From a bacterium (GTDB lineage Bacteria; Vulcanimicrobiota; Vulcanimicrobiia; Vulcanimicrobiales; Vulcanimicrobiaceae), in the NCBI GenBank assembly GCA_028869385.1, contig JAGWSR010000124.1, positions 1 through 32,994 on the forward strand: DNA of 32,994 nt, in the 5' to 3' direction. Numbering within the stretch: the first letter of the stretch is position 1; the number at the start of each line of letters is the position of its first letter. The position numbers and the translations under genes were made by a program. Under the pieces are notes generated by a model. That model did no database searches and had not been told where the DNA came from. It worked only from the letters and a program-made list of their open reading frames with translations. Shown here piece by piece: positions 16,926-26,017 of this stretch.

Positions 16926-19900
16926 CTACTTCACCACGAGCGTCGCGGCCGCGCTGCGGCCGAAGGCTTCGGGCGCGTCGAGCAGATAGGCTCGCGCGCC
17001 CGGCCAGCGATAGGTTCCCGGCGTGACCGAACGCACGAGATAGTGCATTTCGTAGATGCCCGGGGTCAAGAGTGCCGCGAACGCCGTCACGCGATCGCGA
17101 TAGATCGTGCGATCCTCGAGTTCCCACGCGTCGCTCTGCGGCACCAGCGACTGCGGTGCCGTGACGAAGTCGCTATCCACCGCCTCGAGACCCGCGGGCA
17201 GCGGATCCTCGATCTCGAGCCGGCTCACCACGTGATCGACGACGATGCGCACGCCGACGTCGTACACGCGCCCCACACCGAGCGCGACATCGCCCGCGAG
17301 CGGGGCAAGATCCATCGTCGCGAGCGGATCGCTCGCGCCCACGTCGCGAACGCTGCGCGTGACCCGTAGCGCCGCGAGCGCGCCCGGCGCATTCGCGGAG
17401 ACCGGATACGTGTAGAGCACGAGCGCATGCACGGTACCGCCGCCGCTCGCGCTCATATGCAGCGCGCCGCCGTGCACGTCGGCGCTTGCGAACGTGACGC
17501 TCTGCTCCGACGCCCGCGCTCCAAAGTGAGCCGATGCGAGCGTACGGCCGTCGGCGCTCACGATTGCCGTCGTGGGCACGATGCGTTCGGTCGCCGTATA
17601 GGCGACGAGCGCGCGCATCGCCGCCGCGGCCGACGGCAGCGTGGGCCAGCCGCAGCGACACGGCTGCGCGACGAGCGCGCGCACCGCACCCGCGACGAGA
17701 TCGGGCGGGGCATGCCGCGCGAGCAAGAGCTGCAGCATCTGCGCCTGCGCGGTCACGACATCGTCGCGCCACGCCCAGGGATCGTTTTGATTCGCGACCG
17801 CGTAGCGGCCGCTCGCATAGAGCGTCTGCTGCAACGTCGCGGCAAGCGCGCTCCCTCGCGCTTCGTACCCGGGCGTCGCGAGCAGCAGTCGCGCGAGCCG
17901 GAGCCGCGACGCCGCATCGAACGCATCGGCCTGCGCGAGCACCTCGGGAACGAACGCCGTCGTACGCGCTCCGCTCGCCGCGAGCGCTTCGAGCATCGCG
18001 AGGCGCACCTGCGCCTTGCAGAGCGCTCGCGCGCACCAGTGGTAACGGCCGGGATTGGCCAGCGTCTGCGTGGCGTACGCCGACGCGCGCGCGAGCATCG
18101 TCGAGGAGACCTCGACGCCGTGCGCGCGTGCGAAGCCGAGTGCGTCGAGCGCGTAGCCGCTCGCGAATGGATCGCTCGCGCGGGCATTCGGCACGAATCC
18201 GAAGCCGCCGTCGCTGCGCTGCAGCGCCGCGAGCGCGGTGAGCGCCGCGGCGACCTGCGTCTTCGCATCGGCGGCGCTGCCGACGGCCTCGCCGTAGCGC
18301 GGCGCGAGTGCGAGCAACGCGCTCGCGACGGTCAGACGCGCGGCGCTCTCGCTCGCGTACGGCAGCGCGTCGTCGCGCAGCATGCGCTCCACCGGAACGG
18401 CGAACTGCGGCACGACCGAGTTGGCAAGGGTGATGCGCACGGTACCCGGACGATCGAAGGCGACCGGAAGATCCGTCGCGCGTGCGGTATCAGCGCTCGC
18501 GAAGACCGACTCGGTCGTGGCGCGATCGCGAATCTCGAACGGCACGCGAAACGCGTCGTTCGCGCCGCCGAGCGCGGCCCGCACTCCGAACCATGCCGGA
18601 GCCGGCGTTCCCGCCACCACGCTCGCGCGCTGCGCCGAGATACCGGTCGGCGCCTGCACGCGCATCTGCGCGTGCTGCGCGTCGCCCGACGCGAATCGCA
18701 GCGCCCCCTCGAGTTGCATCGCGAGATCGAGCGTGCCCGCGGAACCGGTTTGATTGAAGATCGAGGCACCCGCGTCGAAGGTATCTCCCGGGCGCGCGAA
18801 CTGCGGCAGCAGCGGGTTGGCCATGAGCGGCAGCGACGTGACGAAGGTGGCGTCGCTCGTCCCGAAGCGGCGATCGTCGCTCGCGATTGCAACCGCCATC
18901 ACGCGCCAGGTCGTAAGGTCGTCGGGCAGATCGAAGGTTACGCTCGCTTCACCGCGCGCGTCGCTGATCGCGCTGCCGTAATAGGCGAGCGGAAGGAAGT
19001 GCGTGCGCACGCGCGTGCTCGCGGCACCGGCGAGGAAGCCGCCGCCGTAGCCGAAGCCCTTCTCGACCGGAGCCTGCTGCGTCTGCAGCGTCACGTTCTC
19101 GCGATTGTCGGCAAAGCGCGTCGAGATCGGCTGATCGGCGAAGACCGTCGTCACCAGATCGGGCAGGCGGTATCCGCTCAACTGCAGGATCGCATCGTTG
19201 ACCGCCATCGCGATGATCTTGCCGCGCACCGGATGCCCTTGCGCATCGCGCAGCGTGAAGGTCACGCTCTGTCGCGCTCCGGGCGCGAGGTTCGCGTGCG
19301 CCGGAGCGACGTGCAACGAGAGCTCGCGATCCTTGAGGTCGAGATTGAAGCGCGCGAGACCGACGCGGGCGATACTGTCGAGGCTCCCCGGACGCACGTG
19401 CGCGAGCGGTTCGCCGCGCCGTACCACGACCGCCTCGAGCGCGGCGTTCGGGAACATCGCCGGCGTGATGCGGAACGAGACGTGCGGAACGCCCGAGACG
19501 TCGTGCAGGACGAAGCGCGAGATCACGTCGTGGCGCACGACCGAGACGTACACGTCGGCGTGCGCGTACGGCGACCCGATCACCGCGGTCGCCTCGTCGC
19601 CGACGCGATAGAGTTTCTTGTTGAGCGTCACCGGAACGCTCGCGGTATCTTGCGTGCCGAGATCGGCCTCGCCGGCGCCGAACGCGAACACCTGCAGGTC
19701 GGTCGCGCTCGCGGCGCTCGACGCGCCGGCGAAGTTCGCGCGCACGCGGTACGAGCCCGCGTCGGTCGGGGTGAGCGTCGCCGTGACCGGCGTCTTCGCC
19801 GAGGTCACGTCGGCACGCGCAACGGTGTCGAAGCGCACCGATTGCTGGGCTGCCTCGCCGCCATCGAGCGCTTGCGACGATGACACGTAGGTCATCTTCT

Positions 19901-22556
19901 GCAGTTCGAGATGCACCGCGCGACCGGGGAGCGGCGTGCCGTCGGCGTCGGTGACGATCACGCGCACCGGCATCGCGCTTCCCGCCGCGCCGACCGTATC
20001 GGATGCGAGTCCGATCACGCCGTCGGCGGGCAGCGCGAGCAGCGTCGTCGCATTCGAGACCGAGAGGTTCGAAACGTCGGTCGCCGTGGCTTCGACCGTA
20101 TAGGTGAGCGGCGCGGGCAGATCGCTGCCGATCGGCACGTCGAAACGCACGTTGCCGCTCGCGTCGAAGCGCATATCGCGCTGCAGCACGTCGGTCGTGA
20201 GCGACGGCTGCTGCTGCGGCCACAACCACGCGCGGCCGAACGCGAACGCGTCCCAGCCCTTCGGCGACACGCTCGCGTAATCGCGCGTGATCGTAACGTG
20301 GGCGTTGCCGCCTTCGAGCGGTGCGCCGAACAGATACGCGGCCGTGGCACGCGCGCCGACGCGTGCGCCCGGCCGCGCGCTCGCGGCATCGAGCGCGAGA
20401 TCGAGTTTGAAGTTCGGCGGCTTGAATTCGGCCACGCGGAAGCTGCCGACGATGGTCGCGCCGCTCGGCCCGCGTGCATCGAGCGTGTAGTACCCGAGCG
20501 CCTGATCCTTGGCGAAGGTGTAGGGATACGCGAAGGTGCCGTAGGCGTCGGTCGTCACGTTGCCGAGCGCGCGCTCCGCGCCGCTCGGATCCACGAGCGA
20601 GACGCGATAGCTGGCGTCGCGATCCGCCACGACCTCGCCGTTACGAACGATATAGGCGATGCCGGTGAATACGCCGCGCTCGCCCGGCTGATAGAGACTC
20701 CGATCGGAGAAGATCGTGCCCGCCGCGCGCGGCGCGCCGCCCGCCCAGCCGAAGGGAACGTCGTAGCGATAGATGCCGCTGTAATCTTCGACGCGCACCG
20801 TGGCGACGTCGCTTCCCGAGCGCACGATGACGCCGAGCGCGGGCATCGCATCGGGCGAAGCGCCCACGTAGCAGCTTTCGAGATCGATCCCCTGAAGCTG
20901 GAACGCGCCGCCGGCATCGGTGCTGCCGTTCGCGCAGTTCTGTACGCCTCCGGCGTCGGGGAGGCGATAGATGCCGACCGCGGCGTTCGCGACCGGCGCG
21001 CCGTCGCTCATGCGTTGCACGAGCACCTCGCCGTGCATCGGAAAGAATTGCGCGAACACGCCGAGATCGGTAAGGGTGACGCTGCCGAGCATCGTGTTGT
21101 CGCTGCTCGGCGTTCCGTCGGCCGCGAGCGGCGCGGCGACGCCGTACGCGAGCGTACCGAACGGAGCGCCGAGCCGCTGTTGCACCCGCATGCGCTCGAC
21201 GCTCTGCACGTTCGTCTTTGCGTTCGCGAGCGGCACGAGCGGCCAGGTTGCGGCGGGCGACGGCAGCACCGACGCCGCGTCGCTCCCGCCGAGCACCTGC
21301 TCCGGCGTCAGCGATGCGAAGGCGCTGCGGAAACGATTGCCCGGCAGGTTCGTGGCATAGAAGTTCACCGCGACGCCCGCGTCAGCGGCGATGAGGGTGG
21401 AACCTTGAGGAATCCACGCACCCGGCGCAAAGTCGCCCGTGTGCACCTGCACGGTTACCGGGCTCGCGAGCGATTGCCCGAAGACGTCGCGCACGCCCGT
21501 GCCGATGGTGACCGTATAGTCGCGATCCGGCGCGAGCGCGTAGGGATCGATCGCGATCTGCGCGTCGTTCGCGGCGATCTTCGGGGCGGGCGAGGGCTGC
21601 GGCGAGATCGTGACGTTGCCAGCGAGCGAATCGGGCGCGATCGGATTGTCGAAGGCGATAACGGGATCGCCCTGCGCGAAGCGCGCTCCCTCGTCGCCGC
21701 TCGGCGACGCGGTCGGGACCACGGCGAGACGATCGTACGTACGCACCGATCCGCTGAAGGCGCGCGCGCTCGCGACGTTGCCCACCGCGGGTTCGACGCC
21801 CGGCGCGATCGTGAGGTGGTAGAGCGTACCCTGCGCGAGCGTGGTGCGCGGGGTGAGCACGTACACCCAGGAGCGCTGCGAGGGATCGAAGGCGGTCGTC
21901 GCGTCGGGCGCGGTGCCGGGCGGCGGCGTCGGCGTCGGTTGGAGCGCCGCGTCGAGCGCGACGGGCGCTCCGCCCGCATCGAGCGTCGCGTGCGCGGCGA
22001 GCGAGCCCGCGTCAACGGCCGCGTTCGCGGTGACGAGCAGGTGGGGGCGCAGCGCGACCGGCGGCGGCGTCGGGTCATCCGGCGACGGGCTCGCATCGGG
22101 CAGATCGCTGAAGGCGAGCGGGGCCGTTTCGAACGTCCAGGCGAGATCCGCGCCGAGCGCGTCGCCGTCGAGATCGCGCAGCCCGCGCGTGAGCGTTACG
22201 CGGACGCGCGCGCCGACCGGGAGGGCCCGCTCGGCGACGAAGCCGATCATCTTCGGCGTCAGGAGCACGAAGTGCCCGGGGAGCGCCGGATCGATGCGCA
22301 GGTGATCGAGCACGGCGCGCGGCCCGTTGCCTTCGAGTGAGGAGACCGGCGCGACCGGCTTGGCAAAGATGACCCTGATCTGCGCGAGCGACTGCGCGCG
22401 CGCGGTCGGCGAGATCGAGGCGATCCAGGGAGGCAGCGTGGGGCGCGCGAGCGCCGACACGGGGGCGAGCTTGACGTTCGTCGAGCTCGCGTGCGAACAG
22501 GCGGCGAGAGCACACGCCGCGGCGGTCGCGAGCAGCGGAACGAACCGAGCGCGCAT
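16926..22556 (-). CDS. Alpha-2-macroglobulin family lipoprotein, no thioester
   Basis: This 1876-residue protein starts with a lipoprotein signal (LLATAAACALAAC, lipobox LAAC with Cys20), so it should be anchored in a membrane facing the periplasm. The N-terminal third contains Ig-like domains, with a proline-rich linker (PSPDDPTPPP). A MG3-like segment has RSLYQPGERGVFTGIAYIVR. The macroglobulin core has EASVTFDLPDDLTTWRVMAV near residue 1210, and a terpenoid-cyclase-like helical domain follows. Where bacterial thioester proteins have YGCxEQ, this one reads LPYASES near residue 1397. It therefore cannot trap proteases covalently and resembles the thioester-less YfaS type. It lies divergently 5 bp from pbpC, the usual partner of this family. 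Confidence 0.93.
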   Translation of the reverse strand: MRARFVPLLATAAACALAACSHASSTNVKLAPVSALARPTLPPWIASISPTARAQSLAQIRVIFAKPVAPVSSLEGNGPRAVLDHLRIDPALPGHFVLLTPKMIGFVAERALPVGARVRVTLTRGLRDLDGDALGADLAWTFETAPLAFSDLPDASPSPDDPTPPPVALRPHLLVTANAAVDAGSLAAHATLDAGGAPVALDAALQPTPTPPPGTAPDATTAFDPSQRSWVYVLTPRTTLAQGTLYHLTIAPGVEPAVGNVASARAFSGSVRTYDRLAVVPTASPSGDEGARFAQGDPVIAFDNPIAPDSLAGNVTISPQPSPAPKIAANDAQIAIDPYALAPDRDYTVTIGTGVRDVFGQSLASPVTVQVHTGDFAPGAWIPQGSTLIAADAGVAVNFYATNLPGNRFRSAFASLTPEQVLGGSDAASVLPSPAATWPLVPLANAKTNVQSVERMRVQQRLGAPFGTLAYGVAAPLAADGTPSSDNTMLGSVTLTDLGVFAQFFPMHGEVLVQRMSDGAPVANAAVGIYRLPDAGGVQNCANGSTDAGGAFQLQGIDLESCYVGASPDAMPALGVIVRSGSDVATVRVEDYSGIYRYDVPFGWAGGAPRAAGTIFSDRSLYQPGERGVFTGIAYIVRNGEVVADRDASYRVSLVDPSGAERALGNVTTDAYGTFAYPYTFAKDQALGYYTLDARGPSGATIVGSFRVAEFKPPNFKLDLALDAASARPGARVGARATAAYLFGAPLEGGNAHVTITRDYASVSPKGWDAFAFGRAWLWPQQQPSLTTDVLQRDMRFDASGNVRFDVPIGSDLPAPLTYTVEATATDVSNLSVSNATTLLALPADGVIGLASDTVGAAGSAMPVRVIVTDADGTPLPGRAVHLELQKMTYVSSSQALDGGEAAQQSVRFDTVARADVTSAKTPVTATLTPTDAGSYRVRANFAGASSAASATDLQVFAFGAGEADLGTQDTASVPVTLNKKLYRVGDEATAVIGSPYAHADVYVSVVRHDVISRFVLHDVSGVPHVSFRITPAMFPNAALEAVVVRRGEPLAHVRPGSLDSIARVGLARFNLDLKDRELSLHVAPAHANLAPGARQSVTFTLRDAQGHPVRGKIIAMAVNDAILQLSGYRLPDLVTTVFADQPISTRFADNRENVTLQTQQAPVEKGFGYGGGFLAGAASTRVRTHFLPLAYYGSAISDARGEASVTFDLPDDLTTWRVMAVAIASDDRRFGTSDATFVTSLPLMANPLLPQFARPGDTFDAGASIFNQTGSAGTLDLAMQLEGALRFASGDAQHAQMRVQAPTGISAQRASVVAGTPAPAWFGVRAALGGANDAFRVPFEIRDRATTESVFASADTARATDLPVAFDRPGTVRITLANSVVPQFAVPVERMLRDDALPYASESAARLTVASALLALAPRYGEAVGSAADAKTQVAAALTALAALQRSDGGFGFVPNARASDPFASGYALDALGFARAHGVEVSSTMLARASAYATQTLANPGRYHWCARALCKAQVRLAMLEALAASGARTTAFVPEVLAQADAFDAASRLRLARLLLATPGYEARGSALAATLQQTLYASGRYAVANQNDPWAWRDDVVTAQAQMLQLLLARHAPPDLVAGAVRALVAQPCRCGWPTLPSAAAAMRALVAYTATERIVPTTAIVSADGRTLASAHFGARASEQSVTFASADVHGGALHMSASGGGTVHALVLYTYPVSANAPGALAALRVTRSVRDVGASDPLATMDLAPLAGDVALGVGRVYDVGVRIVVDHVVSRLEIEDPLPAGLEAVDSDFVTAPQSLVPQSDAWELEDRTIYRDRVTAFAALLTPGIYEMHYLVRSVTPGTYRWPGARAYLLDAPEAFGRSAAATLVVK

Positions 22557-22559
22557 CGT

Positions 22560-22572
22560 GTATGCTACATAC
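22560..22572. promoter_or_regulatory. Perfect inverted repeat between divergent A2M and pbpC starts
   Basis: GTATG-CTA-CATAC, two perfect 5-bp arms with a 3-bp spacer, in the AT-rich patch that separates (and overlaps) the two divergent starts at 22556 and 22562. It could be an operator or part of back-to-back -10 elements (TATGTA on the minus strand, TATGCT on the plus strand). Confidence 0.35.
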
Positions 22573-24832
22573 GAATACCGTGCGCACCATCCTTCGCGTC
22601 GTGATCGGCCTCTGCGCCGCGGCCGTCGTGGCGGCCTACGCTCTCGGGCGCGACGTGGGCGCGCTCCCGCCCCCGCACGGCGCGGTGACCTTCCTCGACC
22701 GCGGCGGCGAACCGCTCGGCACCGTGCTCGCCTCCGACGCGAACGATGCCGTCGGCGTGCCCCTCGCGCGCGTCTCGCCCGCGTTTCTGCAAGCGATCGT
22801 CGCCGCCGAGGATGCCCGCTTCGAGCAACACGGCGCGCTCGATCTGCGCTCGCTCGCGCGCGCGGCGTACGAGTATGCGATCTACGGCGAACCGCGCAGC
22901 GGCGGCTCGACGATCGCGATGCAACTCGCGCGCCTGCTCCACCCGACGCCGAGCACGGTGCGCGGCAAGCTCGCGCAGATCGTCGCCGCCGAGCGGATCG
23001 CGATGCGTTCGAGCCACCGCGCGATCCTCGAAGCCTACGTCAATCGCGTGCCGATGGGCGGCAACTGCTACGGCGTGGAGTCGGCCGCACGCATCTACTT
23101 CGGCGAACCGGCGAGCGATCTCGATCTCGCCCAAGCGAGCATCCTGGCCGCGGTGCCGAACGATCCGCCGCGCCTCGCTCCCGACGAGCATCTCGCCGCC
23201 GCGCGCGCTCGCGCGCGCTACGTGCTCGCGCGCATGGTGGCAGACGGCAGCGCGAGCGCCGAGGATGCACGACGCGCGCGCGACGAACGCGTGCTCGTGG
23301 GCCGGCACGATGCCGGTGTGGGTGCGGCCGCGCACGCGCTCTTCTATCTCTTTCCGCGCGTGCGTGCGCGCGGTACCGTGCGCACGACGCTCGATCGCGA
23401 TCTGCAACGCTTCGTGCAGGCGCAACTCGTCGCGGTGCTCGGCGCGCTCGGCGGCCGCCACGTGACCGACGGCGCTGCGCTCGTCGTAGAGAATCGCACG
23501 GGTAACGTGCTCGCCTACGTCGGCTCACCGGATTATTTCTCCGACGCCGTGCTCGGACGCAACGACGGCGTGCAGGCCGCGCGCCAGCCCGGTTCGTCGC
23601 TCAAGCCCTTCATGTACGAACGCGCGCTCGAACGCGGAGCGATTCGCTCGACCACGATTCTCCCCGACGTTCCATCGGCGTTCGCGATTCCCGGCGGCAA
23701 GCTCTACCAACCCGCCGATTACAGCGGCACCTTCAGCGGCCCGGTTCGCGTGCGCTACGCGCTTGCGAACTCGCTCAACGTTCCCGCGGTGCGCGCGCTC
23801 TCGCGGCTCGGCACGAATGCGTTCCTCACCCGCCTGCGCGCGCTCGGCTTCGACGGGTTGACGCATCCCGCGTCGTTCTACGGGCTCGGTCTTACGCTCG
23901 GCGCGGGCGAGGTAACGCTTTGGCAGAACGCGCGCGCCTACGTCGCGATGGCGCGCGGCGGCAATCTGATCCCGTTGCGCCTGCTCGCCGACGATGCGCC
24001 GGTGCACGGCACGCAGGTCGGCGATCCCGCCACGTGGGCGCTCGTGACCGACATGCTCGCCGATCCGCACGCGCGCGAGTTCGGATTCGGACGCGGCTCC
24101 GTACTCGATCTACCATTTCCCGCCGCGGTGAAGACCGGCACCTCGTCGGATTTCCGCGACACGTGGACGATCGGCTTCACCCGCGATTACACGGTAGCGG
24201 TGTGGGTGGGCAACTTCGACGGCAGCGCGATGCGCGACGTCTCGGGCGTGACCGGCGCGGGCCCACTATGGAATCGCATCATGTTGCATCTCTACGGCAC
24301 GCACGACGCGCCGCCGTTCCCCGCGCCGCCCGGCTACGTGCGCGCGACGATCTGCGCGACCACCGGCCACGCGCCGACGCCCGCCTGTCACGCGATCGTG
24401 CGCGAGTGGGTACGCCCCCGCGATCTCGCCGACGTGCGCCGAGCCGTTCCGCTGCGGCTAGGCGCAACGTACGACGCGTGGCTCGCGACGCAGCCCGACG
24501 CACCCGGCGTGCGCGGCCTGCGCATCGTGGCACCGCGCGATGGCGAGATCGTCTATGCGCACGATCCGACGAACGCGCTCGCCCGCAGCGAACAGCAACT
24601 CGCGCTGCGTGCCGCAGGTGCCGATGGCCCGGTACGGTGGTACTACGATGGGCGCGCCCTCGCGCTCGATGCCGCGCAGCACGCGTTCGCGCCGGTGACA
24701 CTCGGCGAGCACACCATCGAAGCGCGCGATGCCGCACATCGCCGCGTCGTTCGCTTTCGCGTCGTTCCCGCACCCGAGCACGAACGCGCGGGATTCACCT
24801 TTTCGAACGGCGCGGCAGCCTCGCGGCCGTAA
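22562..24832 (+). CDS. pbpC: Penicillin-binding protein 1C
   Basis: The 756-residue bifunctional class A PBP has an N-terminal anchor (IGLCAAAVVAAYALG). Its glycosyltransferase domain has AIVAAEDARFEQHGALD, RSGGSTIAMQLARLLHP, VNRVPMGGNCYGVESAA and YFGEPASDLDLAQASILAAVP. The transpeptidase domain has catalytic Ser in PGSSLKPFMYERAL, SLN (residues 405-407, NSLNVPA) and the KTG triad (KTGTSSDFRDTWTIG). The C-terminal BiPBP-like domain carries RGLRIVAPRDGEI. It should make and cross-link peptidoglycan. PBP1C and the alpha-2-macroglobulin lipoprotein are a recurrent bacterial pair, thought to guard and repair the envelope. A GTG at 22580 is an alternative start and would leave room for a promoter. 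Confidence 0.95.
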   Translation: MLHTNTVRTILRVVIGLCAAAVVAAYALGRDVGALPPPHGAVTFLDRGGEPLGTVLASDANDAVGVPLARVSPAFLQAIVAAEDARFEQHGALDLRSLARAAYEYAIYGEPRSGGSTIAMQLARLLHPTPSTVRGKLAQIVAAERIAMRSSHRAILEAYVNRVPMGGNCYGVESAARIYFGEPASDLDLAQASILAAVPNDPPRLAPDEHLAAARARARYVLARMVADGSASAEDARRARDERVLVGRHDAGVGAAAHALFYLFPRVRARGTVRTTLDRDLQRFVQAQLVAVLGALGGRHVTDGAALVVENRTGNVLAYVGSPDYFSDAVLGRNDGVQAARQPGSSLKPFMYERALERGAIRSTTILPDVPSAFAIPGGKLYQPADYSGTFSGPVRVRYALANSLNVPAVRALSRLGTNAFLTRLRALGFDGLTHPASFYGLGLTLGAGEVTLWQNARAYVAMARGGNLIPLRLLADDAPVHGTQVGDPATWALVTDMLADPHAREFGFGRGSVLDLPFPAAVKTGTSSDFRDTWTIGFTRDYTVAVWVGNFDGSAMRDVSGVTGAGPLWNRIMLHLYGTHDAPPFPAPPGYVRATICATTGHAPTPACHAIVREWVRPRDLADVRRAVPLRLGATYDAWLATQPDAPGVRGLRIVAPRDGEIVYAHDPTNALARSEQQLALRAAGADGPVRWYYDGRALALDAAQHAFAPVTLGEHTIEARDAAHRRVVRFRVVPAPEHERAGFTFSNGAAASRP

Positions 24833-24849
24833 CGCGGCAACGCCGCGTT
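24831..24849 (+). terminator. Hairpin after pbpC, candidate terminator
   Basis: AACGCGGC-AAC-GCCGCGTT is a perfect 8-bp stem with a 3-nt loop, overlapping the pbpC stop. There is no T-run after it, so termination could be inefficient. It is the clearest hairpin of the chromosomal part. Confidence 0.5.
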
Positions 24850-24876
24850 CATCCGCGCCGCGTACGATCGCGGCCT

Positions 24877-25194
24877 ATGACGCCAACCCGCGCGCTCGCC
24901 GAACGCCTCATCACTCGCGCCGACGACGCATCGCTCTCGCTGATCTGCTCGACGCTCGAACGCTTCGGCGCGGGCGCGTTGCGCTTCGCGCTCGATGCCG
25001 GAACCCGCATCGTTCCGCTAACGCGCGGCGAGCGCTACAATGCCGCTTCACCCGCGATCGCGCGCCTCGGCATTGATGTCGACGCATGGCCCGCTCCGCC
25101 CGCCGGCCTCTTCGTCGTCGAAGAGCGCACGGTGTATGTGCGTTCGCGAAGCCCCATGACGGTCGCGCACGTTTTATACGCAGTAAGCTTGTAA
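24877..25194 (+). pseudogene. Truncated metallopeptidase-like protein at the island edge
   Basis: The 105-residue frame is GC-rich like its neighbours for about 95 codons, then changes abruptly to AT-rich sequence and stops. The last core block is PAGLFVVEERTVYVRSRSP followed by MTVAH. In a family of zinc metallopeptidase-like proteins (anthrax lethal-factor-like) this order of a strand with VEERTVYVRS, a loop and then MTVAHE-x-x-H continues into an HExxH helix. Here the sequence after the His reads VLYAVSL-stop, so the catalytic Glu and second His are missing. I infer that the gene was cut when the downstream island entered. It could also be a genuine short orphan protein. No ribosome site is obvious. 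Confidence 0.5.
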
Positions 25195-25222
25195 ACCGGA
25201 GCCTCCCGTTGCCTCGGCGTTT

Positions 25223-25271
25223 GGGCAGATCTTTCTGGTCGGTCTGCCCGGAGCTCGCCATGCGAATGGCG
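25223..25271. other. Two consecutive hairpins at the island edge
   Basis: GGGCAGA/TCTGCCC (25223-25229 and 25243-25249, 13-nt loop) is followed by CGCCAT-GCGA-ATGGCG (25256-25271). They lie between the broken gene and the 3' end of the membrane-protein gene. On the plus strand the second is followed by CACTCAACGTTTTT. They could be a terminator pair, a REP-like element, or part of an attachment region. No gene is seen in 25195-25333. Confidence 0.4.
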
Positions 25272-25333
25272 CACTCAACGTTTTTACGGTCACGAACTCC
25301 ATAACGGCACCGTTTGCGTACCTTCTGCGCGGC

Positions 25334-26017
25334 TTATTCCTGTCGTTCGACTTTATGCAACAACTCAACGGAACATTGGTCAAGATACGTTCTTGGATAA
25401 GCGAACGACCCGACCATGACGTTGTAAGGCAAAGTCCACTTAGAAGCCATCTCCTTTTGGTCTTTATCAAGGTGAGGCATCGCAAGAACATACCCCAACA
25501 ATTCGGGCTTACCGTCGAAACGTGGGGACAGTTGCAGAATCCGAACAACGGTATTGCGACCCTCTCTAATAATCCCTTGCTCATATAGTTGGGCCGTACC
25601 ACCCTCGGAAGAAAACATAAGAGGCGTACAAACCATGCTCGGAAACCGCACCTGAACCAAATAAGCGCGTTTATCTCTGCCTTTAACTCTGGCGTAAACA
25701 GGTACGTGGTACATCTTGCGTTCGGGATCGTAGAACGCAACACCGCGTCTACGTCTTCTCCCCGAAGGGTGGCAAGATACGTCAAACTCGATATTTGGAC
25801 GTATACCACCCACCGCACTACCTTCAACCGTCGTTGCCGGCTGAATCATTTGCCCGAGAAACCTAAACGGCCAACCTATTACTGACCGTAGCCAATGCCG
25901 GAAGTCGGGCAGCAGCCATGTAGTCAGCCACGTAAGAAGACCAAGAACGATAAGAATCCCGCCTTGCACCTCGGGCTTAAGGTGGATTAACTTGTCCCAC
26001 GCCTGCTGCGGATTCAT
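25334..26017 (-). CDS. Hypothetical single-helix membrane protein
   Basis: The function is not recognised. From the ATG at 26017 the product has 227 residues. It opens with a short cytoplasmic segment, one transmembrane helix (about residues 19-36, ILIVLGLLTWLTTWLLP), and then an amphipathic stretch. A globular, strand-rich domain with PERKMYHVPVYARVKG and YLVQVRFPS follows, with no signal peptide or recognisable motif. GC content and codon use match the island and not the chromosome. The gene is divergent from the TIR gene across a 300-bp gap. A membrane-bound partner or effector in defence is possible, but this rests only on position. Confidence 0.7.
   Translation of the reverse strand: MNPQQAWDKLIHLKPEVQGGILIVLGLLTWLTTWLLPDFRHWLRSVIGWPFRFLGQMIQPATTVEGSAVGGIRPNIEFDVSCHPSGRRRRRGVAFYDPERKMYHVPVYARVKGRDKRAYLVQVRFPSMVCTPLMFSSEGGTAQLYEQGIIREGRNTVVRILQLSPRFDGKPELLGYVLAMPHLDKDQKEMASKWTLPYNVMVGSFAYPRTYLDQCSVELLHKVERQE

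Noticed and set aside
17427-22340. Two long plus-strand frames (818 and 809 codons) antisense to the alpha-2-macroglobulin gene
   Set aside because: Low-complexity Arg-rich translations with no recognisable domain; they are the mirror of a GC-rich coding strand.
25174-25827. 217-codon minus-strand frame overlapping the membrane-protein gene
   Set aside because: Cys/Arg-rich without domain; the other frame has a clear transmembrane helix and a better start.
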